64,000 bases of DNA from Hamiltosporidium tvaerminnensis (GCA_022605425.2 CM061246.1:992001-1056000), one strand, 5' to 3'; positions 45,399 to 57,104 are shown, counted from the first letter of the stretch. The notes: generated from the letters alone by a model not told the origin. Numbers and translations are program-made.

Positions 45399-48300
45399 TT
45401 CTAATAAAAAAAAATAATTTTTAAATAATTAATTGAAATAAAAAAAATATTCAAATTTTAAAATTATTTTGAATAACATTTGGTATTCGAATTTAGAAAG
45501 TGTTATTAAACTCAAATCAAATATAATCACTTATAGAATTCAGTAATGTCCCGACGACGACGACTCAACTCGAAATATCATTTATATAATTCTGTAATGT
45601 CCTGACACTGACTCATCTCAAAATGTTTAATTGTTTAAATCATATAAGACACCAATAAGAGTGCTTCAATTAAGAATGTCTCTTTATATTTGTTCATAAA
45701 TCTTACCCAACCAATAATAATGAGTATAATTGAACATAAAACAATTTAAACTATTCTATTGGTTCCAAAAAAAAAATATATGAAATAAACATTGTAAAAA
45801 TCCTTTCTAGACCGTATTAATTTGGAAGGAAAAAAAAGTATTTTTTTTACTTTTTCTAGGTAATTACTTTTAAAAAAAATTACATCACTTACTTGTGTTT
45901 ATTTAAAAAAGTTTAGGATGGCATAAAAATTGTAAAATAAGATTGATACTTTTCTACTATTCTTCTGTGTAATATATTTATATTCTCATAATAATTGCAC
46001 AAAACAATTTTGCTTGAATAACTTCGTGGAGCATATATTTGATTAAATTAAAATATTTTTTATAAAAATAACTGAGAATTTATGCAATAAATATATTAAC
46101 CAATAGCATATAGTTTAAAGAACAGTATTTTCAGACAAAGAAACTTCTTTATCTGAATAAATTTCTTTGAGAAAAAAACACAATTGAATAAAAATAGGTG
46201 GAAAGTGAACAGGGTAAACATAAACGCCGAGCTTCAGCTCTAAAAATTGAAATTAAATGGAAAAAAAAGATAAAGCAATATGTTAATTGAAAAATATCCT
46301 AACTTTTATTGACAAATGTCTGAAGACTACTAAAAATGTGATTTGAAAGACTAAAAAATATATGAGAAGCAGACTAGGTGAGATTTAAAATTTTTATTGA
46401 GATTATTACGGAATTATGGCTTAAATAATGAACTCCAAGAATATTTTTGCCATTTTTATCTTATGAATGTAAATGAAAGTTCGTTTCTACGGCATAAAGT
46501 CTAGTTAGATAGATTATAGAATCAAATTTTTTATTTAAATATAAAATACCTTTGGATTTTTTTGATTTTTTTCCATTCAGAGAAATTGATACTGTTATTA
46601 ATACTAAAAGAATTCCGAACAATAGCTATACTTGAATTCCTAATGGAATCCCAATATAAAATTATTTACTATAAATAAAACTACATTTAATTTACATCAT
46701 ATTAAATAACCTATTATTTTTTTATTATTATTTATATATTAAATATTTAACAACTCAAGTTAAGAAAAAAACTTAAATTCTTAATTTTATTAGTCCTATA
46801 AATGTCACTTAACAAATTTAAAACAAAATTTCTTGGTTATAAAATGCGGTATAAAGAAGTAATGATTATTATAATTTAACTTTGTCTAGAAGTAATTCTA
46901 TTTCCGAAATAAATTTTAAATTGTTGAGAAAATTGGTATTTTTTGATCTAGAACAATACAATTCAAAACAAAACTTTATGTAAGCTATAAACTGTGCTGA
47001 TATGACATTCCATAATAGGAAGTAAGAATTTTATAGAATAATCTATGTAAACAAATTTTCCTAATCCGGAAACAAATTTGTTCCAAAAAAAAGTATAAAT
47101 ACATCGAAAAAACCCAGATATTATGAGTAATTCAGGAGCAATATTTGCTTTGAATATGGCAGAGAGGAAAATCAAGGTACTTTTATATAGCGAAAAGAAG
47201 CATCTATATACAGGATGCCATTATGAATAAGATAAGATACACTGGGGAGGGGAATTTATTTTTAATGAAAGTTTGAAGGTATATCTGAAATACGAAATAA
47301 AAAGGGATTTATGGTAAAGCAATAGGAAAAAAGGATTCTGTTGAACTAATGGGATCGAGAAATGAATGTGGAGTGATGGTTCGAAATAGAAAGATTCGGT
47401 CGTATGTAAAAGATCAAAACAGATCTTAACATCCGAAGACATGTCGAAGCAAATAAATGTTTGATATCATGAATTATTAACAGCAGAAAAAAAAAAAACA
47501 ATTTTATCGAAGAATGTTCGAAACAAAGGAAATTTCAAGGAAACATGTAGCTTTGTTCTAAATCTGATGGTTCAATCGAAAAAATTAGAAAAAAAGAAAC
47601 TCAAATGAGCACGTCGAAAAAATAAATACCCCCTCCCCTACAGAAAAAAAGTTTTAATCTGAAAAACAATTGAAATGAAAACTGTAATTCTAAAAGCTAA
47701 ATATTTTTTTTTGAAATGAGAAAGAAAATTAAGAAACCCATAAAAATGAATGTAATTTGAATGAATAATAAATATGAAATATACTTTAACCCTGAAAATT
47801 GGTATGAAAGAATCAAAAGAGATAACAAGAAAATAACAGTGAGAAATATGCATCGATATAATTATGATTCTCTATTTAACATTATCACTCATTTGGAATC
47901 AAAACGGAATTTTAAAGTCTTACAATAAACAGAATTTACACACAACTATTGATCAGTCAGAAGGAGTCGTATATAAATCACATAAAATCCTATATAACTT
48001 TTAAATGTAGAATAAGATTACTACTCAAGAAGAAAAAATTCATTAAAACCTAAATTCACAAAATAAATGCTAAAGATCAGAAAACCCTTAATGATTCAAT
48101 TTTTTCAACTGTTAAGCATTTCTCTATTTTACTTTAAACGTAATAAAATCTTTAAATAATTTGAAATAAATAGAAATCACTTTAATTAATATACTGCTCA
48201 AGTACTTAATATGAATTAAAGATAATTTAAAATAATATACATTAAAATTATCAACCCGTATTGTTCACCATTGATATTAAACTATGTAGAAAATAATAAA

Positions 48301-48514
48301 TGAAAAATTCATAGAGATAAAGATACTAAAGATTCCAGAATTAACACCAGGAATATTAAAAAGAGGGTAAATAGTTTATACTTGCCTAATCACTGATAAA
48401 AAGAAGTCCCCCGATAATAATTTTAATAAATAATTTTTCAAAACTTTCTCTCATTTTCATTAATTTATTTTTTTGTTAATAAATTTTCTATTAAATTTTC
48501 TAAAGGTTTTTAAA
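45399..48514. repeat. 3.1-kb direct repeat, copy 2
   Basis: Second copy of 30826-33957. It is bounded exactly by LINE-C's truncated 5' end on the left and LINE-D's 3' terminus on the right. Small indels separate the copies, including the one that breaks the 97-codon frame near 47910. CCCGACGACGACGACTC is at about 45549-45565. No gene is supported inside. Confidence 0.9.
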
Positions 48515-48555
48515 TTTATTTAATAAAATTCTGGGTTAAAATATTTTGCACCTTT

Positions 48556-49221
48556 TTATATGTTTTCTTCTACCTCTTTAACCACTATTGTCTCTTCTTC
48601 AAAATCCGACTCTTCATTTATGTTATTGGTCGGTTCCTCTAAAGTGGTTCCTCCTTGTAAAATAAAGGGGGCTTTAAATTTTGGTTTAAAATTTTTGGCA
48701 CCATCTTCCTCTGTTTTCGCTTCTTTTAAAGGGGGTATTGGTTCCTCATGCATCTCTGATCTCATAATAACACTCATTGACGCTCTCTCCCAGCTCTCTT
48801 CGGCATTTAGTCCTGACTCGAATCCTCTTCGTCGATCAAAGGAAATTGTTTCGACTGTTTTCTTAAGTACTAAGGACTGAATGTATGCCTCTACATTCGT
48901 GGGTATTTCTAGTCTTTTAAGATGAGATTTATGGTATTTTGTCACAATACCGTCCCAGGTCATCACATAGGGGATTATCTCAACACTACACTTATAAATA
49001 AGACCCAAATCATTGGCTAGCAGGTCATACTTCCTAAGTTTTTCAGTTTCAACTATTTGAAGTGAATCTTGGGAAGTGATTCCTACTTCAATGAGTGTTA
49101 TCTTATTCTTCTTCTTATCTAAAATAAATATGTCCGGTCTGTTATTCCGAATTTTAACATCAGTTTTAATTCTGGTGTCCACTCTTATCTCTGCATACTC
49201 ATTATCAAGAATTTCTTGAAC
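48556..49221 (-). pseudogene. Endonuclease part of LINE-D, cut off by a stop
   Basis: Remains in the same frame as the RT ORF after the TAA at 49222-49224. It contains VQEILDNEYAEIRVDTRIK, NRPDIFILD and TLIEVGITSQD, the aspartate and glutamate region of the restriction-like endonuclease that nicks the target. No ATG opens it, so it would be made only by readthrough. The tail is acidic (EEETIVVKEVEENI). Confidence 0.85.
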
Positions 49222-52200
49222 TTAGTGACTCCTAATTCGTTTTGAGGACTTAAACTTATATCTATTTAGGAGAAGTAAGTGTAGGAATCTAACCACTTCA
49301 TTATGCCGTCTGGTGTAGTCATGGTCTAGCATTTTTTCACATCGAGCTGCTAGATAATCTACAGTCTTACCAGACTTCCCACAATGTTGACACACACCAT
49401 CTGCTCCCCAGAATACATTTCTATCCTGGATATAGCAGAACACAGCTTCATTTCGTGGCCTAATATTTCCTCTCTTTAGCCATCTTGAAGAGTCACTAAC
49501 ACTCACAAGCTCATTTTTTCTTGCATTATATAACTTTGAATGGAGTTTTCGTTTTTCTATTTCGTTATATAGTTTTGCAAGTTGAGCTTCTTCTAAACTT
49601 TTCTTAGTGACTTCTTCTACCAACCTGTACTTTACTTTTAAGAAGCCTTTTATTAGTGCAAGATGGGTTTTATTATTATTCTCCACCTTGAGGATTGCTG
49701 CTCGTCTAGTTGATATTTCTTTACTTTTTTCCAGACAATCCAAGAGTTGCAGAAGCATATGTTCGCTTCGCAACTCAACACTATGTAAGCCTCTTCCAAG
49801 TTCTGTTCTAGGAAGGTATAAACGCTCTTTACATCCTGGGCGGAGATGTATCTTATTCTTCACCAACACCGCACGCACTGCATCATCTAACTTAGAGAAG
49901 TACGCCGGTTCAAGTCGAAGTACTCCTATTTGGTAGTTGATTAACGATATCGCATGTTGATTGATTGCAGAAAATAAATTTTTTGCATTTAATCTTGTGT
50001 GACAAAGTCTTTCAACTCTTGATATAAGTTTGCTCTGTACTTCTTCAAATGAGCTACGTGTTGGGATTCCTCTGCTATCTTCTATTATTCCTAAATATTT
50101 GTAAACACTAACACCTTCTAGAAGAGTAGCAGTATCTTCACAACACGTATCATTTGTGGCTGACTTCTCTTTGTTAATCTCTAAGCCAATCACCTCTAAA
50201 AATTCCTTTACCTCGCCTGTCATAGCACTCAATGTGGAGCTGTCTTTTGCAAGGAGCTTAAGATCATAAATAAACAAGAGATGATTAGTAGAATGGGATT
50301 CTGCATCTGTTTGTACTGTCACTTTTGTGTATTTTTCATTAAGCTTTCGGCTTAATGGATCCATACACAACACAAACAACAATGGTGACAAACTATCTCC
50401 TTGCAGGATCCCTCTATCAATCTTCTTGCTCATGATTTTTTCAGGCCCTACTGATATATCAATTTTCCATTTTGATATAATTACCTTAATAAATTTCAGG
50501 ATCCAATCAGGTAGATTAAGGTTTTCAATGCATTGAGTTAAATAAGCATAATCTATTGAGTCATAAGCTTTTTTAACATCAATCGATGTTGCCTTAAGAT
50601 TATTTCCATACTCTTTATTTAAGGCAATATTCAGTAGAGCCTGCTCTTTCGCTCCCTGCACACCTCTTACCGCCCCTAATTGGTTCTCTGCAAGCAACCC
50701 TCGCCTTTCCACTTCAATTTGAACGACTTTCGTCACACACTTTGTCGTTAACTTATAGAGGTTGGACATACAAGTGATTAGCCTGTAGTCAGAGCCACTT
50801 CGTGGAATTCCTTTCGGTATCAAATACGTAAGCCCATAGTAAAACCAATCAGCTTGAGGTGTTCCTTCTAAACATATAACTTTCATAATATCATAAATAT
50901 ATTTGTGAAGAGTTGTAAGTTTCTTAATAAAAAAATTGTAAATACCATCAATTCCAGCAGCTTTCCAATTAGGGAGCCAATTAATGATATTTACAAATTC
51001 ATCAAGTGAAGGAAACGTGGTCGGATGATTATCTGATACAAATGGAATCAAATAATCATCGTACGTGACTGTGTCATCATTTTTGTTCCACATTGTAGAC
51101 CAAAAACTCACAATTTCATCACGGCTAACCACATGCTCGGATTCTACACGCTCAGATAACCCACGATAAAATCGACCTTGGAAAAGCTCAAACATACGAT
51201 TCTCTTTTCGGAATTGCTTCCTACTTTCATGCATCGTAATTTTTTTCTCGTAAACATTCAAAGACTCATTCTTCTTAACTAAAGCCTCAGAAAGATCAGT
51301 TACGCTGCTTAAGTTTAAATTAAACTCTCGCATGATTTTCTTAAGGCTCTTCGTTTCCGAAGTGGAGAGCATTTCCTGCTTGCGAGCCTTCTCGAGGAGA
51401 TCTTTGGAAAGTACTAACTTAGAAATTTTACATTCTATGTTTTCCTTCCAAGCGGATCTAGGTTTCTCCTTACGTGTTTCCTTGTCATAACATACATGGG
51501 CCGCCTGGATGATTCGAGCTGCATCACTAACATTCTTAGGCACATGAGATTCAGCATATTCACCTGTGATCCGATTTATGAGTTCCAAAACTTTACTATC
51601 AACCAATTCACTTGGAAGTTTTCTAGTTCGGACCACTATATCTCCGATTTTCTTCTCCGAGAGTTCCTTGATTTTGCACAAGAACTTTTCTCTCAGGTTC
51701 ATATAAAGTGTATTGTCAGTTAAAAAACATGGCTCGGCGAGACAAGTGGCGATTCTACGTCGCTCTCCATTCTTTTCTTGCCTTATTTCCCTTTTTGCCT
51801 CATTATGTGTTAATTTTTTTAACACATCGATATCAACAGTTCGACCAAATTTCCCATTATAGTACCTAAGAATTGCAGACCAGCCATTTCTAGGCATTCT
51901 CTCAAACCTTTTTTGCACTGCTGAAATAGCAGATCTAGGCCATTCCTGCTCTACGGCTGTGACAGAGTCAAGTATTGAATGCAATACCATCAGTCGATTT
52001 CCTTCTGGAATGGCAGGTGCATTGAGGTTTTCTATTGTGTTGGCTGGTCCACACGCAGAAGAATCGGGACAGGAAGAAGGGGGTGCGGAATCGAGCAGGC
52101 TGACTGGAGTAGCATATAACGTAGTGCTCGATCGGGAGTGGGTGTTATTATGGATGGTCGATTGTGGTGGAAGCGTCTCGGATATAGTTACTACATTTCT

Positions 52201-52302
52201 ATCACACGTTTTTATCTCTTTAAAACTAATTTCCGAGTTGTTTACAGCATTTATTTCATCATTTTTTATATTTTCGCTGTCAACTTTTTTTCTTCTACCC
52301 AT
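49222..52302 (-). CDS. LINE-D reverse transcriptase ORF, active site mutated
   Basis: 1,026 codons from MGRRKK. An ATG 69 bases further upstream lies outside the homology shared with other copies, so 52302 is preferred. The RT domain spans roughly residues 430-760. Motif A (DVKKAYDS) is present, but the catalytic FIDD reads FIYD: the first aspartate is Tyr at codon 50266-50268 (about residue 679). RPITC before it reads RLITC. Both changes should kill polymerisation. The zinc knuckle has Tyr for His. The first ~290 residues differ strongly from LINE-A and LINE-E, while the rest is almost identical. The frame ends at a TAA where LINE-E has TCA. Confidence 0.92.
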   Translation of the reverse strand: MGRRKKVDSENIKNDEINAVNNSEISFKEIKTCDRNVVTISETLPPQSTIHNNTHSRSSTTLYATPVSLLDSAPPSSCPDSSACGPANTIENLNAPAIPEGNRLMVLHSILDSVTAVEQEWPRSAISAVQKRFERMPRNGWSAILRYYNGKFGRTVDIDVLKKLTHNEAKREIRQEKNGERRRIATCLAEPCFLTDNTLYMNLREKFLCKIKELSEKKIGDIVVRTRKLPSELVDSKVLELINRITGEYAESHVPKNVSDAARIIQAAHVCYDKETRKEKPRSAWKENIECKISKLVLSKDLLEKARKQEMLSTSETKSLKKIMREFNLNLSSVTDLSEALVKKNESLNVYEKKITMHESRKQFRKENRMFELFQGRFYRGLSERVESEHVVSRDEIVSFWSTMWNKNDDTVTYDDYLIPFVSDNHPTTFPSLDEFVNIINWLPNWKAAGIDGIYNFFIKKLTTLHKYIYDIMKVICLEGTPQADWFYYGLTYLIPKGIPRSGSDYRLITCMSNLYKLTTKCVTKVVQIEVERRGLLAENQLGAVRGVQGAKEQALLNIALNKEYGNNLKATSIDVKKAYDSIDYAYLTQCIENLNLPDWILKFIKVIISKWKIDISVGPEKIMSKKIDRGILQGDSLSPLLFVLCMDPLSRKLNEKYTKVTVQTDAESHSTNHLLFIYDLKLLAKDSSTLSAMTGEVKEFLEVIGLEINKEKSATNDTCCEDTATLLEGVSVYKYLGIIEDSRGIPTRSSFEEVQSKLISRVERLCHTRLNAKNLFSAINQHAISLINYQIGVLRLEPAYFSKLDDAVRAVLVKNKIHLRPGCKERLYLPRTELGRGLHSVELRSEHMLLQLLDCLEKSKEISTRRAAILKVENNNKTHLALIKGFLKVKYRLVEEVTKKSLEEAQLAKLYNEIEKRKLHSKLYNARKNELVSVSDSSRWLKRGNIRPRNEAVFCYIQDRNVFWGADGVCQHCGKSGKTVDYLAARCEKMLDHDYTRRHNEVVRFLHLLLLNRYKFKSSKRIRSH

Positions 52303-52350
52303 ATTAATAAAAATATTATTAGAAACATATATTATGAATAAAAATATTAT
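52303..52350. repeat. 31-bp repeat units at the 5' edge of LINE-D
   Basis: About one and a half units of the 31-bp repeat fill the space between the SE3 3' end and the LINE-D start codon. Confidence 0.85.
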
Positions 52351-52353
52351 CAC

Positions 52354-53084
52354 TTTATTTAAAAGTATCACATCTTTTTCAAAACAGTGGCAAGTGTTAT
52401 ATTTGTTTTTATGACATTAACGCAGTTCTAGGTTTAACATAAATAACTGCTACCCCAACACTCCATCGGTAATCCCTGCGATACCTACGTCCCAAAGCCT
52501 TTCATCTACCAGGTGTGTAGAACCTAATTAATAGGCGAGGCAGTTGCCCGGAGTTCGTTAATGTCCGTTGCATGGAGTGTGATCGAAGGCCGAAGCCCCC
52601 CCCCTGGGCTCCCCCAAGACTATGCAGCATTCCCACTTACTCTACACTTTCTGAACCCAATAAACTTCTAGCTAATATATATTTCAGAGATTTACATGGG
52701 GTCCACCTAGACAGTGCAATGTCATACCAACAGGTATAACCTGCTACTTAGCTCTCCCGGCTTTTAATGGGTTTTATTTTTATATCCCCCAGGCGCTAAG
52801 TCTTCTAACCCGAGTGAGCAAGGCTAGGTTTCCATGCTTTTACATGGCAATTACCTACATGTTCAGCTGCGGTCTGCAATCTGGTTACATAAAAAACTAC
52901 AAATAAATTCGTAGAAAAAGTTTCTCCATTTCTTAGACCTCTCCTCGTCATAACAACACCCATGGAACAACCGAAGATGTAGTGTGGTTGTATTCCACCC
53001 AAAAATCCAAACAATGACCTCACACCAGTTTCACACACTCATTGCCAAGCAGAAAGTTTTTTATGTGGTTATCCTCCCTCCACA
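52354..53084 (-). mobile_element. SE3: structured element just upstream of LINE-D
   Basis: Full-length copy at the inner end of the right arm, close to SE2 but with the 77-codon frame open (53038-52805). The CTACGAA/TTTGTAG hairpin keeps pairing through a G-U pair. Its 3' end is 51 bp before the LINE-D ATG in the same orientation, so in this copy it could serve as leader or promoter. SE1 shows that the element also moves without the LINE. Confidence 0.88.
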
Positions 53085-54113
53085 CGACTGTCAAGAACAA
53101 TAAGTTATTTTTAGATAAAAAAATTATTTTCTAAAGATATTATGATATTTTTAGGGAATATTAGATAACAAGGTAGCATTTTAGCATATTATATACTATT
53201 TGTGAATTTATGCCTTAGAATTACCTTTGTTACTAACTTAGTAGTTCAAAACTATATTAAATTGGTCTTTAACTTATATATTTAATTAAGCAAATAAGCG
53301 AGATTGTGTAACGTTTATAGGAATATATTTATTATAAAGATGATATTTTAAAGTAAAATGATCTATTCCAGTGGAATATCTTCATAGAAAAATATTTTAT
53401 GAATATTGTAAAGATAATCCATTTTAAATTATCAAAATTAAATATCTTGCTATCGAAAAAAAATTATTAATAATCAATTGTAAGAAATATATTGCGATCT
53501 TTGATTATAAAAACATTTCTTAGATTTTTTGATGTTTTTTTTTCGTTGTAGAAGTTTACAGTAAAAATTTTATTTAATAAATTCGGAAATATTCTAAGTG
53601 CGAAGGTTATAAATAAAAAAATAAATACTCTTAAAATCGTTATCTTATAAATATGGAATATAAGATTATTATTTTGTAAATGTGGTTCATTTCCAGGTAT
53701 AATATCTTCTCTTTGTAATATATCTAATAAGAAATTTATTTTTTTTAAATCTTAATCTAAATATTGTTTTTAGTTTTGATATTTATTGTATACAGAAAAA
53801 AGTTACTTTGTGTTACAACGAATTACTTAATTAAACGGTATTGTGAATATGTAGTTTACTCTTAAAAATTTATATTTAACAAATGCTTTTTATTTGTCTT
53901 TTGTTTATTCATAATATATTTATATTGGTACAATAATATGTATAGTGATATTAATGGCTTTTGATGAATAAAAAAATGTAAAATATTCTTTTTTTGGAAA
54001 TTAAACAGACATTTTTATTGTCATTTAGAAACATTTTAGGTTCAAATAAATTTATAATCAAGGTACTGATTTTTAGAAAAGAATTTTATTTGCGGATGAA
54101 CTTGTGTGGTATG
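53085..54113. other. A+T-rich spacer of the right arm
   Basis: Mirror of 41794-42821. No gene seen. Confidence 0.55.
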
Positions 54114-56292
54114 TGTTACGGGTAATTTGAGAAATTTTTTGATAGTCTAAAATAATTTCTTATAGTACTAGTATATATTAATACGGCTAAATTTCTCTAG
54201 TCACTTTAAAAATCAACAGTTTTTAGAAATTTCCTCCTGATGTGATCTTCTTTACCATAATAAGATCTTGTTTAAGACATATGGTTTGTACTATTTGGCA
54301 CTTAACGTTTTAACTAATGTTTTCACTCTTTCTTTACTGAATGTTGTTGTATTTCTAAAAAATAAAATACAAGTACCAATGTTAACAGATCTAAGTAATA
54401 TGAAGCATCGTTTCAACGAAAGTTGTGATAGAATGTGCTTATCCAAAGGTCAGAATACACAAATTTTACAAAAAAGCAATATTTTGAGTAAATAGAAAAA
54501 GCTAAAACTTTTAAAAGCAAGTTATCATGGAAAAAACCCTAGGATTGTTAGCATTTACGCAAGTTTGTCATATTAAGTATATGCAAGAAAGAAAAGAAGA
54601 TTATCCATAGAAGAAGATAAAGAACAAATTAGGTTTTATGTACATCGGGAAGAGATATTTAATATTTTGCATGATGCAAATGTTTGATTGGGCACGGGGG
54701 TAAAAATCGTAAGAAAAGGAGATTAATTCAAAGCATAAAAATATCATAAGTTAAATGATCATAGACTATCTAAATTTATTTTCTTCGTTCGAAAAAAAAC
54801 ATAATGTTCAAAAAAAGGATTAGTTGTGATACCTATACTCAGTAAAAAAACATGATTCGAGATGTAAAGTCGATTTGATTGACATACACTCTCAATCTGA
54901 TGATCTATATAAATTTATACTTGTTTACCAAGACCATTTAAATAAATTTATTTCACTTCACGCTCAATAATAAAAGTGCAGAAGAAGGAAGATTCTTATG
55001 TCTTTTTGAATATTTTTACTATTTTTGTGCGCCTAGTATTTTGAAAGGTGATAATGGTAGGGAATCTGAAAACAATACCATTAAAAAGCCATGTAACATG
55101 TAACCAGTGTGTGAGATGACACATGAAAATTTAAAACACTCTCAAAGTCAATATTCTGTAAAAAGGGGAATCAGGATGTAAACAACATGCTTGTTCGTTG
55201 CTTAAAACAATAACAGCAGGGAATGAATGGAGGGTTTACACTTTGCTCAGATTATATAAAATAGAGAACATTATAGTGGAATAAACTGTACACCGTATGA
55301 AGAAATGTTTGTAACTAAGTTAAAAGTTGGTCTCAAAAGTTTTTCAACTAAAAATGTTCTTCTGAATATAAATTGTGAAGTAGACTTAGAAATATTATTG
55401 AAATATCAAGACAATTTAAAATCTGTGAACGAGGGTATTCTACAAATTAAGCTAGCCGATATAACAACTTATTAAAATAATAATTAGGAAGTATTCATGT
55501 TTGATTGCTATGATCAATCCTCCACTAGTTTATTTATAGTAAGTTTTACTTTCAATGACATAGAAAGAGAAATAAATATTTTTGTTCTATTCGATTTAAA
55601 GCCTTTGATCATGGAAAAAAACTAATACAGGTTATGATGGGTGTTGGTGAATTTTATTTAAAAAAAATGAAATCCGAAATATTGAAAAACAGGGAGATTC
55701 TGGCAATAAATCGAAACTAACAAGAATAAAAAATACGTTTATTCTCTAATTCAAAATACCCTGTTGCAAATAAATGTGATATAATAAGAGTTGGAGTTCG
55801 GGATGTTGACAGAGATTGCACTCATACAAAATCATTCTGGCATTGTTCTTTAATAAAAAAATGATAATCTATATACATTGGGCACGAAAAATGAAATCCT
55901 AAATCAACTTTAGTGAGAAATCAGTTTACAATATGCAAAGGAAAGTTTATACGCGCTGAAGAAATCCCTAAGTTTAATATTTTATCAAATGAAATATGCA
56001 AGAATATCAAACCACAACAAATGACATGATTTTGATCGATGTGGCTGCAAACCTCGAGCACATCTTACAAATACAAGTTTAGTAAAGAAAAAAATCTTTT
56101 TAACTTGAAATGTCACCAAAGGGAAGCTGCTTTAATAAATAAAAATGCTTGGATTTGAGATATTTTATAGATTTACATGTTTTTTCGTTATAAGTAACGT
56201 TTCTTTATAATTTTTTTTACTTTAGTAATATTTTCTCTTGTTTTTATATTCCATTACAAATTTATAAAAAAATTCTCAAATTTCCCGTAACA
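54114..56292 (+). mobile_element. Dead Ginger-like (KRBA2-like) DNA transposon with inverted repeats
   Basis: Terminal inverted repeats of about 28 bp: TGTTACGGGTAATTTGAGAA at 54114 and, on the other strand, TGTTACGGGAAATTTGAGAA at 56292. Inside, plus-strand fragments of a retroviral-type integrase are in order. They are the zinc-binding part (REEIFNILHDANV, near 54650), the first catalytic Asp region (RCKVDLIDIHSQSDDLYKF, near 54860), VYQDHLNKF, the second Asp (GDNG, 55049), SQYSVKRGNQD, INCTPYEEMFV, VRNQFTICKGKFIRAEEIP near 55920 and NLKCHQR. The order and motifs match the integrases related to KRBA2. The catalytic Glu is Lys (VKRGN) in both arms, and stops and frameshifts abound, so the element is inactive. 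Confidence 0.85.
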
Positions 56293-56434
56293 TCTCCAGA
56301 AATCAACAATAGAGATAAACTTAGGCTAATTATATTAAAAAAACAATTAAAATATTTATTTTTCAAATTTAATTCCAAAATATAAACTTTAAAATGAAAA
56401 TTAATATTTTGTCGAACAATTTTTTTTACTTATT

Positions 56435-56887
56435 TTATATTTTTCTATTATCTAAACACAACCTATAAGCATCGTTAAGATTCAGATAGTAATTTTCAAT
56501 AAACATAACCTTTCTACATCCAATTTTCTCATAAAAATTTAACGAAATATAATTTACAGCTTCTGTCTCTAAATATATCAAATAAATACCATTTTCTTTA
56601 AAATTATTTACAGCCATTTGAGTTAAACACTTACCGATTCCAACTCTTCTATATTTTTTATCAACTGCCAACATACCCATATATCCAGATTCATCATTCT
56701 CAAGTTTGCAAATGATAGCGCCAACAATTTTGTTATCACTGTAGGCAACAAAACAAAATTTTCGGTATTTAATATAAAAACTTACAAATGTGAAATAACT
56801 ATAAGGTTCAGAAAGTGTCTCACAAAAAAGCATATAAATTTGTTTTAAATCCATATAATTTGTTAAAGAAGAGTAAGTTACATCCAT
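56435..56887 (-). CDS. NAA30: NatC catalytic subunit NAA30 (right arm copy)
   Basis: Second copy of the 150-codon NAA30/MAK3-type acetyltransferase. It keeps the RRVGIG acetyl-CoA loop (80-85), GYMGMLAVD and YLETEAVN. The only protein difference from the left-arm copy is Cys for Phe at residue 124 in the FYEKIG(F/C)RK segment, a position that is usually Phe in GNAT enzymes, so this copy may be weaker. The CCC signal before the ATG is kept. It could be a redundant gene or the other haplotype if the assembly joined alleles. Confidence 0.9.
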   Translation of the reverse strand: MDVTYSSLTNYMDLKQIYMLFCETLSEPYSYFTFVSFYIKYRKFCFVAYSDNKIVGAIICKLENDESGYMGMLAVDKKYRRVGIGKCLTQMAVNNFKENGIYLIYLETEAVNYISLNFYEKIGCRKVMFIENYYLNLNDAYRLCLDNRKI

Positions 56888-57104
56888 AGGGTAAATTATT
56901 TTGAAATAATATTTAATTGATTCTAGAAATTCAAACTAGTTTCAACAAAATAGTAGAAAAGTAAATATTTACGAAAAAGCCCTTTTAACTTTATTTATAT
57001 TTTTAATTTCTCTTCACAAAAACAAAATAATATATTAAAATAGAAGCTTTCTCGGATCAAAATATAGTTTGTTCTGTTTGAAAATCCATTAAAAAATTTC
57101 CTTA

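Larger units (their letters stand above)
48515..52302 (-). mobile_element. LINE-D: near full-length R2/CRE-type LINE
   Basis: Spans from the start codon at 52302 to the 3' terminus at 48515 (ACCCAGAATTTTATTAAATAAA-type end without poly-A). An unbroken element would encode about 1,247 residues: N-terminal region, RT, CCHC-type zinc knuckle and PD-(D/E)XK endonuclease. One TAA at 49222 divides it. A structured element (SE3) ends 51 bp upstream of the ATG in the same orientation. No target duplication is visible. Confidence 0.92.

Noticed and set aside
52303-52371. Upstream start of the LINE-D ORF
   Set aside because: The extra codons are made of the 31-bp repeat and flank, absent from other copies; homology starts at MGR.
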